Assembly: GCA_041690535.1 (NCBI GenBank)
Contig: JAWLHA010000101.1
Span: 1 to 11,090, forward strand
Reading direction: 5' to 3'
Origin: JAWLHA01 sp041690535
Lineage (GTDB): Bacteria; Pseudomonadota; Gammaproteobacteria; Thiohalomonadales; Thiohalomonadaceae
Length of the DNA: 11,090 nt
Below are positions 5,156-11,090 of this stretch, in pieces; within the stretch, counting starts at the first letter, position 1; each line of letters opens with the position of its first letter. Below the pieces are notes generated by a model. The model made no database searches and was not told where the DNA came from. It was given only the letters and a program-made list of their open reading frames with translations. The translations under genes and the position numbers were made by a program.

Positions 5156-7020
5156 ATGGGATGGCTTCCCAGGATTGTCTCGATCTCCTCCCGCTGCAGG
5201 GTCTCCCTGGCGGTCAGCTCGGCGACGAGCCGCTCCATGGCCGTGCGGTGCCCGCGAATGGTCTCCACCGCCTGCTGTTCGGCCTGGAGAAGGAGCGTGC
5301 GCACCGCCTTGTCCACGGCCTGGGCGGAGGTCTCGCTGAAGCGCCGGGGCTGGGCGATTTCACGGCCGAGGAAGGGGTGCTCCTCACTCTCCCGCAGATC
5401 CACGGGGCCGATCTCATTGGACATCCCCCAGCGCCCGACCATGGAGCGGGCGAGGGCAGTGGCCTGGCGGATGTCGTCGTCGGCCCCGGAGCTGACCGTA
5501 CCGATGAGTTCCTTCTCCGCGCTGCGCCCGCCCAGCATCACTGCCAAGCGGTCGCGGAGATACTCCTCCGGCAGGGTGTGGCGCTCCTCCTTGGGGAGCT
5601 GGTGGGTACCGCCCAAGGCATGCCCGCGGGGGATGATGGTCACTTTGTAGAGGGGGTCGGTGTGGGGGCGGTAATAGGCCACCAGCACGTGGCCGGACTC
5701 GTGGACCGCCAAGCGGTGTTTCTCCTCCGGCTGGATGACCAGCGCCCGCTCTGCCCCCAGGAGCAGCCTGTCCCGGGCCGCATCGAAGTGCGCCATGTGC
5801 ACCTCGCTCGAGTGATTCTGCGCCGCCAGGATCGCCGCCTCGTTCACCAGATTGCGAATGTCCGCTCCGGAGAACCCCGGGGTGCCCGCCGCCATGCGTT
5901 CCAGCTCCACGTCATCGGCCAGCGGCACCTTGCGAGAGTGGACCTGAAGCAAGCGCAGCCGGTCGCCCCGGTCCGGCAGATCCAGGGTGACGTGGCGGTC
6001 GAAGCGGCCGGGCCGCAACAGTGCCGGATCGAGCACGTCCGGCCGGTTGGTTGCTGCCAGCACGATCACCGCCTCATGGGGCTCGAATCCGTCCAGCTCC
6101 GCGAGGATTTGGTTGAGCGTCTGCTCCCGCTCGTCGTGTCCCCCGCCCAGTCCCGCCCCGCGCACCCGCCCGATGCTGTCCAGCTCATCGATGAACACGA
6201 TGCTGGGGGCGCGCTCCTTGGCAACCTTGAACAGCTGGCGCACCCTCGAGGCGCCTACCCCCACGAACACTTCGATGAACTGCGAGCCCGAGATGGAGAA
6301 GAAGGGCACACCCGCCTCTCCAGCGAGGGCGCGGGCCAGGAGCGTCTTACCCGTGCCGGGCGGACCCATCAGCAACACCCCGCGGGGTATCTCCGCCCCG
6401 AGCCGCGTGAAGCGGCCGGGGTCGCGCAGGTAGGCGACCAGTTCGGAGATCTCCCGCTTGGCGTTCTCCTGCCCCGCCACGTCGGCGAAGCGGGTGGCAG
6501 GGACCTTGGCCTCGGTGGCATGGGCGCCAAGAAAGCGCTGCATTTCACTGCCCGGTCCGACCCCGCCCCCGGCCATGGTGCGATAGGCGCGGCGCATGAA
6601 CCAGACATAGGCCACCAGGATGAGGAGCCAGGGCAGCATGAGCAGGAGAAACAGACCCCCACGATTCTCGCGAGCTTCCTCCACCGTCACGGTGACCCGG
6701 TGGCGTTCGAGGGCCGGCAGGAGCTGGTCATCGCCGAAGGCGGGCACACGGGTGGCGAAGGCGTTCTCTTCCCTGCCGCCGGGTCCGATGGGGGCGGGTT
6801 CGCGAAGCACACCGTTGATCCGGTCGCCCTGGAGCTGCACCTGTTCCACTCGATCTTCCTGGAGCAGTGTCTTGAAGCGGCTGTAGGGGATGTCCGGCTC
6901 CCCCGCCCGCAAGAACGGCAACCAAACCATCATCGCCACCGCCAGGGCAAGCAATGCGAGGGTCACCCACTTGGCGGCGGGTGACTGCCATGGGACGTCG
7001 CCGTTCATAGCACGAAGCAT
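5152..7020 (-). CDS. ftsH: ATP-dependent zinc metalloprotease FtsH
   Basis: Membrane-anchored hexameric AAA+ protease that unfolds and degrades misfolded membrane proteins and selected cytosolic regulators. The 622-aa product (E. coli FtsH is 644 aa) has two membrane segments, about 17-36 and 122-141, around a periplasmic domain. Its AAA+ module has Walker A GPPGTGKT (219-226), Walker B IVFIDEL (Asp278-Glu279), the pore motif FVGVG (252-256) and arginine fingers in RPGRFDR (336-342). The zinc site is HESGH (440-444), the HEXXH motif with Ser where most homologues have Ala, followed by SSGADDDI, which aligns with the region of the third zinc ligand. A leucine-rich helix ends the protein. ATG 7020 is preferred for AAGG 8 nt upstream; ATG 7008 is possible, while ATG 7083 gives an atypical N-terminus. 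It is divergent from the acetyltransferase gene. The housekeeping ftsH is usually next to rlmE and folP, so this may be an accessory copy. Confidence 0.95.
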   Translation of the reverse strand: MLRAMNGDVPWQSPAAKWVTLALLALAVAMMVWLPFLRAGEPDIPYSRFKTLLQEDRVEQVQLQGDRINGVLREPAPIGPGGREENAFATRVPAFGDDQLLPALERHRVTVTVEEARENRGGLFLLLMLPWLLILVAYVWFMRRAYRTMAGGGVGPGSEMQRFLGAHATEAKVPATRFADVAGQENAKREISELVAYLRDPGRFTRLGAEIPRGVLLMGPPGTGKTLLARALAGEAGVPFFSISGSQFIEVFVGVGASRVRQLFKVAKERAPSIVFIDELDSIGRVRGAGLGGGHDEREQTLNQILAELDGFEPHEAVIVLAATNRPDVLDPALLRPGRFDRHVTLDLPDRGDRLRLLQVHSRKVPLADDVELERMAAGTPGFSGADIRNLVNEAAILAAQNHSSEVHMAHFDAARDRLLLGAERALVIQPEEKHRLAVHESGHVLVAYYRPHTDPLYKVTIIPRGHALGGTHQLPKEERHTLPEEYLRDRLAVMLGGRSAEKELIGTVSSGADDDIRQATALARSMVGRWGMSNEIGPVDLRESEEHPFLGREIAQPRRFSETSAQAVDKAVRTLLLQAEQQAVETIRGHRTAMERLVAELTARETLQREEIETILGSHPM

Positions 7021-7086
7021 AGCGCTTGCCTTGGGCGGCCTATACTCGAGGCAAGAGGGGCCGGAGATGAGCCGACCGGGCATGGT

Positions 7087-7105
7087 GGTTCCGTTCCAGG
7101 GAACC
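7087..7105. promoter_or_regulatory. Inverted repeat between divergent ftsH and rimI-like genes
   Basis: GGTTCC (7087-7092), seven bases, then GGAACC (7100-7105): a 6-bp dyad roughly central in the 141-bp divergent gap. A second perfect hairpin, GGGGAG-CAC-CTCCCC, lies at 7137-7151 just ahead of the acetyltransferase start. Either could be a regulator site or an mRNA leader structure. No clear -35/-10 pair was found on either strand. Confidence 0.25.
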
Positions 7106-7161
7106 GCGCACTACTGCCCCCGCAGTCGGGGGGAACGGGGAGCACCTCCCCAGAGGCGCCG

Positions 7162-7650
7162 ATGCAACGGGTAGAGCGGAGACGCTCCAAAGCGCCCTGG
7201 CCCGAGCCTGTCGGCCGAATACGGCCCATGCGTGAGAGTGACCTCGGAATGGTTGCGCAGATCGAGTATCGCAGCCACCCCACACCCTGGCCCACGTGGG
7301 TGTTTCGCCGTGGCCTGCGGCTCGGTTGGTCCTGTTGGACCCTCGAGTCGGAAGGGAGAGTGCTCGCCTACGGGATCATGGTGGTGCGGCGCGGCTGGGT
7401 CCACATCATGAACGTCACCGTCTCGCCCGTGGTCCGAGGGCACGGGTTCGGAAGGCGAATGATGGAACACCTGATGCGTGAGGCGAAACGCAAGCATGCC
7501 CATCACGCCTGGCTGGAAGTGCGCCCCGACAACACGGCGGCCATTCACCTCTACCGCAAGCTCGACTTCCGCAAGAAGGCGGTGCGCAAGTGTTATTACT
7601 CGGGCCCCGGGCGCCGCCAGGATGCCTGGGTGATGGCCCGCCCCTTGTAG
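7162..7650 (+). CDS. GNAT-family N-acetyltransferase, RimI-like
   Basis: RimI acetylates the N-terminal alanine of ribosomal protein bS18 with acetyl-CoA; related GNAT enzymes acetylate other protein N-termini. This 162-aa protein shows the family layout: RIRPMRESDLGMVAQIE at the start of the fold (about 19-35), the strand HIMNVTVSP, and the acetyl-CoA loop VVRGHGFGRRM with the R-x-x-G-x-G pattern (Arg92, Gly95, Gly97). It then has WLEVRPDNTAAIHLYRKLDF and RKCYY near residue 145. E. coli RimI is 148 aa; the extra length is a basic N-terminal stretch. GAGG lies 5 nt upstream of ATG 7162, which supports this start. Its place among chaperone and protease genes, away from the usual tsaB or dnaQ-type neighbours, suggests a paralogue whose substrate may differ. 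The GNAT call is firm and the RimI subtype likely, but no symbol is assigned. Confidence 0.85.
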   Translation: MQRVERRRSKAPWPEPVGRIRPMRESDLGMVAQIEYRSHPTPWPTWVFRRGLRLGWSCWTLESEGRVLAYGIMVVRRGWVHIMNVTVSPVVRGHGFGRRMMEHLMREAKRKHAHHAWLEVRPDNTAAIHLYRKLDFRKKAVRKCYYSGPGRRQDAWVMARPL

Positions 7651-7698
7651 GGTTGCAGGTTGGCCGGGTCCGAGCCTCCATTGAGCAGGGCGCACTTG

Positions 7699-7783
7699 CT
7701 CACAAGGGGGCGCTGAACCAAAGGGACCTCCCCGGCAGGCCTTCAGGCGGACAGCGATTCGGCCGCTGCTCCGCCACCGGACC
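7699..7783 (+). repeat. Imperfect direct repeat, copy 1 (upstream of hsp20)
   Basis: Begins CTCACAAGGG and contains CTGAACCAAAGG at 7713-7724, then CGG, GGCC and TCAGGCG in the same order as the copy at 7875-7958. The gap between the acetyltransferase and hsp20 (7651-8020) holds these two copies, the 10-bp palindrome CGCACGTGCG at 7826-7835, and no supported gene. Confidence 0.6.
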
Positions 7784-7874
7784 TTCGACTGGTCGATTTG
7801 CACGTGTGTCCCCCGCTCGAATGCACGCACGTGCGCACCAGCGGCCCGGTGGGCTACGCTCGCTGTATTCAGTA

Positions 7875-7958
7875 CTCACGAGGGAAGCACTGAACCAAAG
7901 GAAAGCCTGTCGGTGCGCCCTCAGGCGCAGTGTGGAGGCCCTGCAGGTCGGTGCCGGA
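7875..7958 (+). repeat. Imperfect direct repeat, copy 2 (upstream of hsp20)
   Basis: Begins CTCACGAGGG and contains CTGAACCAAAGG (7890-7901), identical to 7713-7724, then further matching blocks to about 7958 with small gaps. The spacing between copies is about 176 bp. It ends some 60 bp before the hsp20 start codon, so it lies in the region where its promoter or leader should be. No clear sigma-32 or sigma-70 box was found in either copy. Confidence 0.6.
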
Positions 7959-8020
7959 TCTCGGTTCGGAGGATTCAGGGCTTCCCGGGCAACTGTCAAC
8001 TCACCGATGGAATTTCGGCT

Positions 8021-8368
8021 ATGTCGAAACTGATGGAAGCGTTGCTGGAGTCGGACCTCAGTTTTCGTCACTCGCTATGGCGTCCTCCCGCCGACATTTA
8101 CCGCCACGACAAGGGCTGGCTTGTGAAGATGGACGTGGCGGGTGTGGATGTGAGGGACCTGGAGGTGGAGGTGCAGAACCGCTACCTGCTGGTGCGGGGG
8201 AGGCGGCGCGGCAGGCCCCTTCAGGGCTACCATTACTACATGATGGAGATCGCTTACAGCCGGTTCGAGAGGGAGTTCGAGTTTCCCGGCGAGATCGATG
8301 CCGCCCGGGTGAGCGTGTCCTACAGGGAGGGCATGCTGGAGATCCACCTTGACACGGAGGCGGACTGA
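8021..8368 (+). CDS. Small heat shock protein, Hsp20/alpha-crystallin family
   Basis: Small heat shock proteins bind unfolding proteins without ATP and hold them for Hsp70 or proteases. The 115-aa product is almost entirely the alpha-crystallin domain (about 22-110), starting WRPPADIYRHDKGWLVKMDV and ending in the family's YREGMLEIHL strand (Gly104-Met105-Leu106). The N-terminal arm is only about 20 residues, and the chain stops five residues after the domain, so the C-terminal I-x-I motif that links dimers into large oligomers is absent. ATG 8021 is chosen because the family N-terminus fits there; the ribosome binding site is weak (GGA, 9 nt upstream), and a short CCGA/TCGG stem flanks it. 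The stop codon is 3 nt before lon, so the two genes are very likely co-transcribed and translationally coupled. Confidence 0.92.
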   Translation: MSKLMEALLESDLSFRHSLWRPPADIYRHDKGWLVKMDVAGVDVRDLEVEVQNRYLLVRGRRRGRPLQGYHYYMMEIAYSRFEREFEFPGEIDAARVSVSYREGMLEIHLDTEAD

Positions 8369-8371
8369 GCG

Positions 8372-10711
8372 ATGGCTGAATTCCAGACGCTGCCTGCACT
8401 GCCGCTGAAAAACAGCGTGCTCTTCCCCAACCTTCTGATCCCCCTGGTGGTCAGTCGCCGCAACAGCGTGGCAGCGGTGGAGGCGGCGCTCAGCCGCGAG
8501 GACAAGGAGCTGGTGGTCTTTACCCAGAAGGATGCGTCTACGGAAGAGCCCCGCGAGGCGGATCTCTACCCGGTGGGTACGATCGCAGTGATCAAGAAAA
8601 TGGTGCCCACCGATGGCACGCTCCACGTGGTGGTGCAGGGGGTGGAGCGGGTGCGCATGCTCGGCATCACGCAGGAAAAGCCGTATCTGAACGCCCGGGT
8701 CCGCACCATGCCCCTGGAGGAGACCAACGGCACCGAAGTGGAAGCCTCGCACCGGGCGATGCTTGAAGTGGCCGAGCGCATGCTGGATCTCGTTCAGCCC
8801 GATGCCAAGATCAACCTCAACTACATCATTCAGGAGGTGGACGACCCCGTTCACCAGGCGTATCTGCTGGCGTCGGTCTTGTCCCTCGATCTGGAGCAGG
8901 AGATCGGCGTATTGGCGGCCCAGTCGCTGGTCGAGCTGTTCGAAATGGTCTACCGGGTGCTCAACCATGAAGTGCAGGTGCTGGAGCTCCGCAACCGCAT
9001 TGCCGAACAAGTGCAGAGTCAGCTTGGGCGCGAGGAGCGGGAACATTTGCTGCGTCGGCAGATGCGGGCCATTCAGGAGGAGTTGGGGGAGCAGCGCCCC
9101 GAGCAGGCGGATGTGGCCGAATTTCGCAGACGCCTGGAGGAGTCGGAGCTGCCCGAAGAGGTGCGCAAGGAGGTGGGGAAGGAGTTGACTCGTCTGGAAC
9201 GGATGTCGGCCGCCTCCCCCGATTATCAGCTGACCCGCACCTACGTGGAGCTCGCCCTTGATCTGCCGTGGAACAACACCACCGACGACAACCTCGATCT
9301 GCAGCGGGCTTGGCAGGTGCTGGATGAGGACCACTTCGACCTCAAGGAGATCAAGCAGCGGATCGTCGAGCACCTGGCGGTGATGAAGCTCAATCCCAAG
9401 GCCAAGGCGCCCATCCTCTGTTTCGTGGGGCCGCCGGGCGTGGGCAAGACCTCCCTGGGGCAGTCCATTGCCCGCGCCCTGGGGCGCAAGTTCGAGCGCA
9501 TGAGTCTGGGCGGTTTGCACGACGAGGCGGAGCTTCGCGGCCACCGTCGTACCTACATCGGCGCCATGCCAGGGCGGATCATTCAGGCGATCCGGCGCGC
9601 CGGGGTGAAAAATCCGCTGTTGATGCTGGATGAGGTGGACAAGCTGGGGCGCGACTTTCGGGGCGATCCGGCTGCAGCACTGATGGAGATCCTCGATCCG
9701 GCCCAGAATTTCGAGTTTCACGACAATTACCTCGATCTGCCTTTCGATCTCTCGAAGGTCTTCTTCATCACCACCGCCAACACCCTCGACAGCATCCCGG
9801 GCCCGCTGCTCGATCGCATGGAACTGCTTCGTTTGGCCGGATATACCGAAGAGGAGAAGCTGCAGATCGCGCGGCGCTATCTGCTGCCCCGACAAGTCGG
9901 CCAGGCGGGGCTCGATCCCACGCAACTGACCGTCCCCGACGAGACCCTCTCCTACATGGCTCGGCGCTACACCCGAGAAGCGGGTGTGCGCGAGCTGGAG
10001 CGCACCTTGGGGCGTGTCTGCCGGCGCATCGCCACCCGCGTTGCCCAGGGGGAGACGGCTCACGTGGCGGTCACGCCCGAATCGTTGGCTGAGTGGATCG
10101 GGCCGGAGCAGTTCTACACCGAGGAGGCGAGGCGGGAGTCGGCCCCCGGGGTAGCCGCGGGCCTCGCCTGGACCCAGACCGGCGGCGAGGTGATCTATGT
10201 GGAGGCGGTCCTGCTCCCTGAAGCCAAGGACCTTATCCTCACCGGCCAGCTCGGCGCCGTGATGCAGGAGTCGGCTCGCGCGGCCCAGAGCTACATGTGG
10301 TCCCACGCCGATGACCTTGGGATCGACAAGCTCGCCGTTCGCGGCTCGGGTGTCCACATTCACGTGCCGGCGGGCGCCGTGCCAAAAGACGGCCCCTCGG
10401 CGGGCGTGACCATGGTCGTCGCCCTGGCCTCCCTCTACTCGCACGCGCCAGTGCGGAACGACACGGCCATGACGGGTGAGATTACCCTGAGCGGGTTGGT
10501 GATGCCGGTGGGGGGGATCAAGGAGAAGGTCCTTGCTGCCCATCGCGCCGGCTTGCGCCGGATCATCCTTCCCAAGGCCAACATGAAAGACCTCATCGAA
10601 CTCCCCGAACAGGTAAAGGAGCAGATGTCCTTCATTCCCGCCGAACGGATCGAAGATCTCCTGGCAGGCGCCATCCCGGAGATCGCCAAACGGCTGAGTG
10701 TAACGGTGTGA
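8372..10711 (+). CDS. lon: ATP-dependent protease Lon
   Basis: Hexameric AAA+ serine protease of the cytosol that degrades misfolded and regulatory proteins. The 779-aa product (E. coli Lon is 784 aa) is complete. It has an N-terminal substrate-binding domain from LPLKNSVLFPNLLIPLVV (about 10-200) and a coiled-coil linker with REEREHLLRRQMRAIQEELG (about 220-240). The ATPase has Walker A GPPGVGKT (353-360) and Walker B LLMLDEVDKLG (Asp420, Glu421). The protease domain carries the dyad Ser676 in PKDGPSAG and Lys719 in GGIKEK; the 43-residue spacing equals that of E. coli Ser679-Lys722. ATG 8372 follows the hsp20 stop by 3 nt, and GGAGG at 8355-8359 inside hsp20 can serve as its ribosome binding site. 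The housekeeping lon usually follows clpX and precedes hupB; neither is here, so this may be an extra copy. Confidence 0.96.
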   Translation: MAEFQTLPALPLKNSVLFPNLLIPLVVSRRNSVAAVEAALSREDKELVVFTQKDASTEEPREADLYPVGTIAVIKKMVPTDGTLHVVVQGVERVRMLGITQEKPYLNARVRTMPLEETNGTEVEASHRAMLEVAERMLDLVQPDAKINLNYIIQEVDDPVHQAYLLASVLSLDLEQEIGVLAAQSLVELFEMVYRVLNHEVQVLELRNRIAEQVQSQLGREEREHLLRRQMRAIQEELGEQRPEQADVAEFRRRLEESELPEEVRKEVGKELTRLERMSAASPDYQLTRTYVELALDLPWNNTTDDNLDLQRAWQVLDEDHFDLKEIKQRIVEHLAVMKLNPKAKAPILCFVGPPGVGKTSLGQSIARALGRKFERMSLGGLHDEAELRGHRRTYIGAMPGRIIQAIRRAGVKNPLLMLDEVDKLGRDFRGDPAAALMEILDPAQNFEFHDNYLDLPFDLSKVFFITTANTLDSIPGPLLDRMELLRLAGYTEEEKLQIARRYLLPRQVGQAGLDPTQLTVPDETLSYMARRYTREAGVRELERTLGRVCRRIATRVAQGETAHVAVTPESLAEWIGPEQFYTEEARRESAPGVAAGLAWTQTGGEVIYVEAVLLPEAKDLILTGQLGAVMQESARAAQSYMWSHADDLGIDKLAVRGSGVHIHVPAGAVPKDGPSAGVTMVVALASLYSHAPVRNDTAMTGEITLSGLVMPVGGIKEKVLAAHRAGLRRIILPKANMKDLIELPEQVKEQMSFIPAERIEDLLAGAIPEIAKRLSVTV

Positions 10712-10715
10712 GGGC

Positions 10716-10744
10716 AGTGACTAGTGACTAGTGACCCATCGACC
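10716..10744 (+). repeat. Short heptamer array after lon
   Basis: AGTGACT, AGTGACT, AGTGACC, then after one base ATCGACC. It starts 4 nt after the lon stop codon. The unit is related to the AACGACC heptamers at 10927-11090, so the element at 10744-10922 appears to split one array. Confidence 0.6.
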
Positions 10745-10922
10745 ACCGAACAGGTAAACCGAAAGATCGCCAATCGCAGCCAATTTGCGCCGCAGGTGGT
10801 GGGTGCAGCGAACCGAGGTAGGGTGGATAAGCGCAGCGCATCCACCAATTCGACGCTGCACGGTGGATGCGCTGCGCTTATCCACCCTACATGTTGGGCG
10901 CGTCGGATTTATCTGTTCGGTG
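10744..10922. repeat. Inverted-repeat element downstream of lon
   Basis: The outer arms CACCGAACAGGTAAA (10744-10758) and the inverse at 10908-10922 match at 14 of 15 positions. Inside is a perfect 29-bp snapback (next entry). It has no coding frame and is of MITE-like size, 179 bp, similar to the 174-bp element at 3489-3662 but unrelated in sequence. Confidence 0.65.
10818..10890. terminator. 29-bp-arm snapback hairpin, possible terminator of hsp20-lon
   Basis: Bases 10818-10846 and 10862-10890 are perfect inverted repeats of 29 bp with a 15-nt loop. The arms begin GTAGGGTGGATAAGCGCAGC, a repeat type common in intergenic DNA of environmental Gammaproteobacteria. It is about 107 bp past the lon stop codon. 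Such a stable hairpin could end or protect the lon transcript, but no U tract follows, so termination is only a possibility. The repeat itself is certain. Confidence 0.6.
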
Positions 10923-10926
10923 CTCT

Positions 10927-11090
10927 AGTAACTAGCGACCAACGACCAACGACCAACGACCAACGCCCAACGCCCAACGCCCAACGCCCAACGCCCAACG
11001 CCCAACGACCAACGACCAACGACCAACGACCAACGACCAACGACCAACGACCAACGACCAACGACCAACGACCAACGACCAACGACCAAC
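10927..11090 (+). repeat. Heptamer tandem array, about 23 copies, running off the window
   Basis: In the phase starting at 10927 the units are AGTAACT, AGCGACC, then AACGACC repeats. Rephased as CCAACGA from 10939, there are three CCAACGA units, six CCAACGC units (10960-11001), then CCAACGA units to the window end. There are no other changes. The block of six identical variants implies expansion by slippage or unequal recombination. A 7-bp unit shifts frame with each copy and no gene is supported over it. Confidence 0.95.

Noticed and set aside
4795..6984. Long open frame (about 730 codons) on the plus strand over ftsH
   Set aside because: Antisense to an unmistakable FtsH and running into the end of the PEP-utilising gene; composition is that of a shadow frame.
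8004..8018. RNA thermometer at the hsp20 start (CCGA/TCGG stem holding the ribosome binding site in its loop)
   Set aside because: The stem is only 4 bp, the binding site is in the loop rather than paired, and neither ROSE nor fourU signatures are present.
8075..10543. Long open frame (about 820 codons) on the minus strand over hsp20 and lon
   Set aside because: It is the complement of clear hsp20 and lon reading frames in GC-rich DNA; its translation is rich in His, Gln and Leu and shows no domain.
151..10711. Identity with the known locus of heat resistance or transmissible locus of stress tolerance
   Set aside because: ClpG/ClpK, YfdX, HdeD, thioredoxin, KefB, PsiE and DegP genes are not present; only the general theme and the FtsH and Hsp20 types overlap.
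10939..11090. CRISPR array
   Set aside because: The units are 7 bp and directly adjacent, with no spacers and no cas genes.
10939..11090. Repetitive peptide (PTTNDQR units) encoded by the heptamer array
   Set aside because: All three plus frames are open only because of the repeat; there is no start codon or ribosome binding site.

Overview
The window is GC-rich DNA, most likely a gammaproteobacterial chromosome. The main reasons are a DnaK that tracks the Escherichia coli protein almost residue for residue (638 aa, same motif positions) and intergenic repeats of types common in environmental Gammaproteobacteria: hairpins with an ATTCCCGC/GCGGGAAT core, GTAGCCCG-type repeats, and GTAGGGTGGAT-type snapback repeats. 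No taxon below class can be assigned from the sequence alone.

The coding content is dominated by protein quality control. From left to right: dnaK (Hsp70, minus) between copies of one intergenic repeat; a small 49-residue ORF (minus) with its own promoter, ribosome binding site and terminator; a divergent Xre/MbcA/ParS-type antitoxin-like gene (plus) with no toxin gene beside it; a repeat-filled gap with a 174-bp MITE-like element; an enzyme I-like PEP-utilising protein (plus) that lacks the HPr-docking subdomain; ftsH (membrane AAA+ metalloprotease, minus), convergent with it across a GTAGCCCG-type repeat; a divergent RimI-like N-acetyltransferase (plus); a gap with an imperfect duplication; and a tightly spaced hsp20-lon pair (plus). 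The right end holds a 179-bp inverted-repeat element set inside a heptamer tandem array that runs off the window.

Taken together, DnaK (refolding), Hsp20 (holding), FtsH (membrane protein and soluble substrate degradation) and Lon (cytosolic degradation) form a proteostasis cluster. It recalls the transmissible loci of heat or stress tolerance of Proteobacteria, which also carry extra chaperones and proteases, but no ClpG/ClpK, YfdX, HdeD, thioredoxin, KefB or DegP gene is visible here, and DnaJ and GrpE are absent. Repeats of different families separate most of the modules, which suggests piecewise assembly. The least explained parts are the PEP-utilising protein with a conserved active site but no HPr dock, the orphan antitoxin facing the small ORF across a perfect palindrome, and the repeat architecture. 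No tRNA, rRNA, transposase, integrase or CRISPR array was seen.
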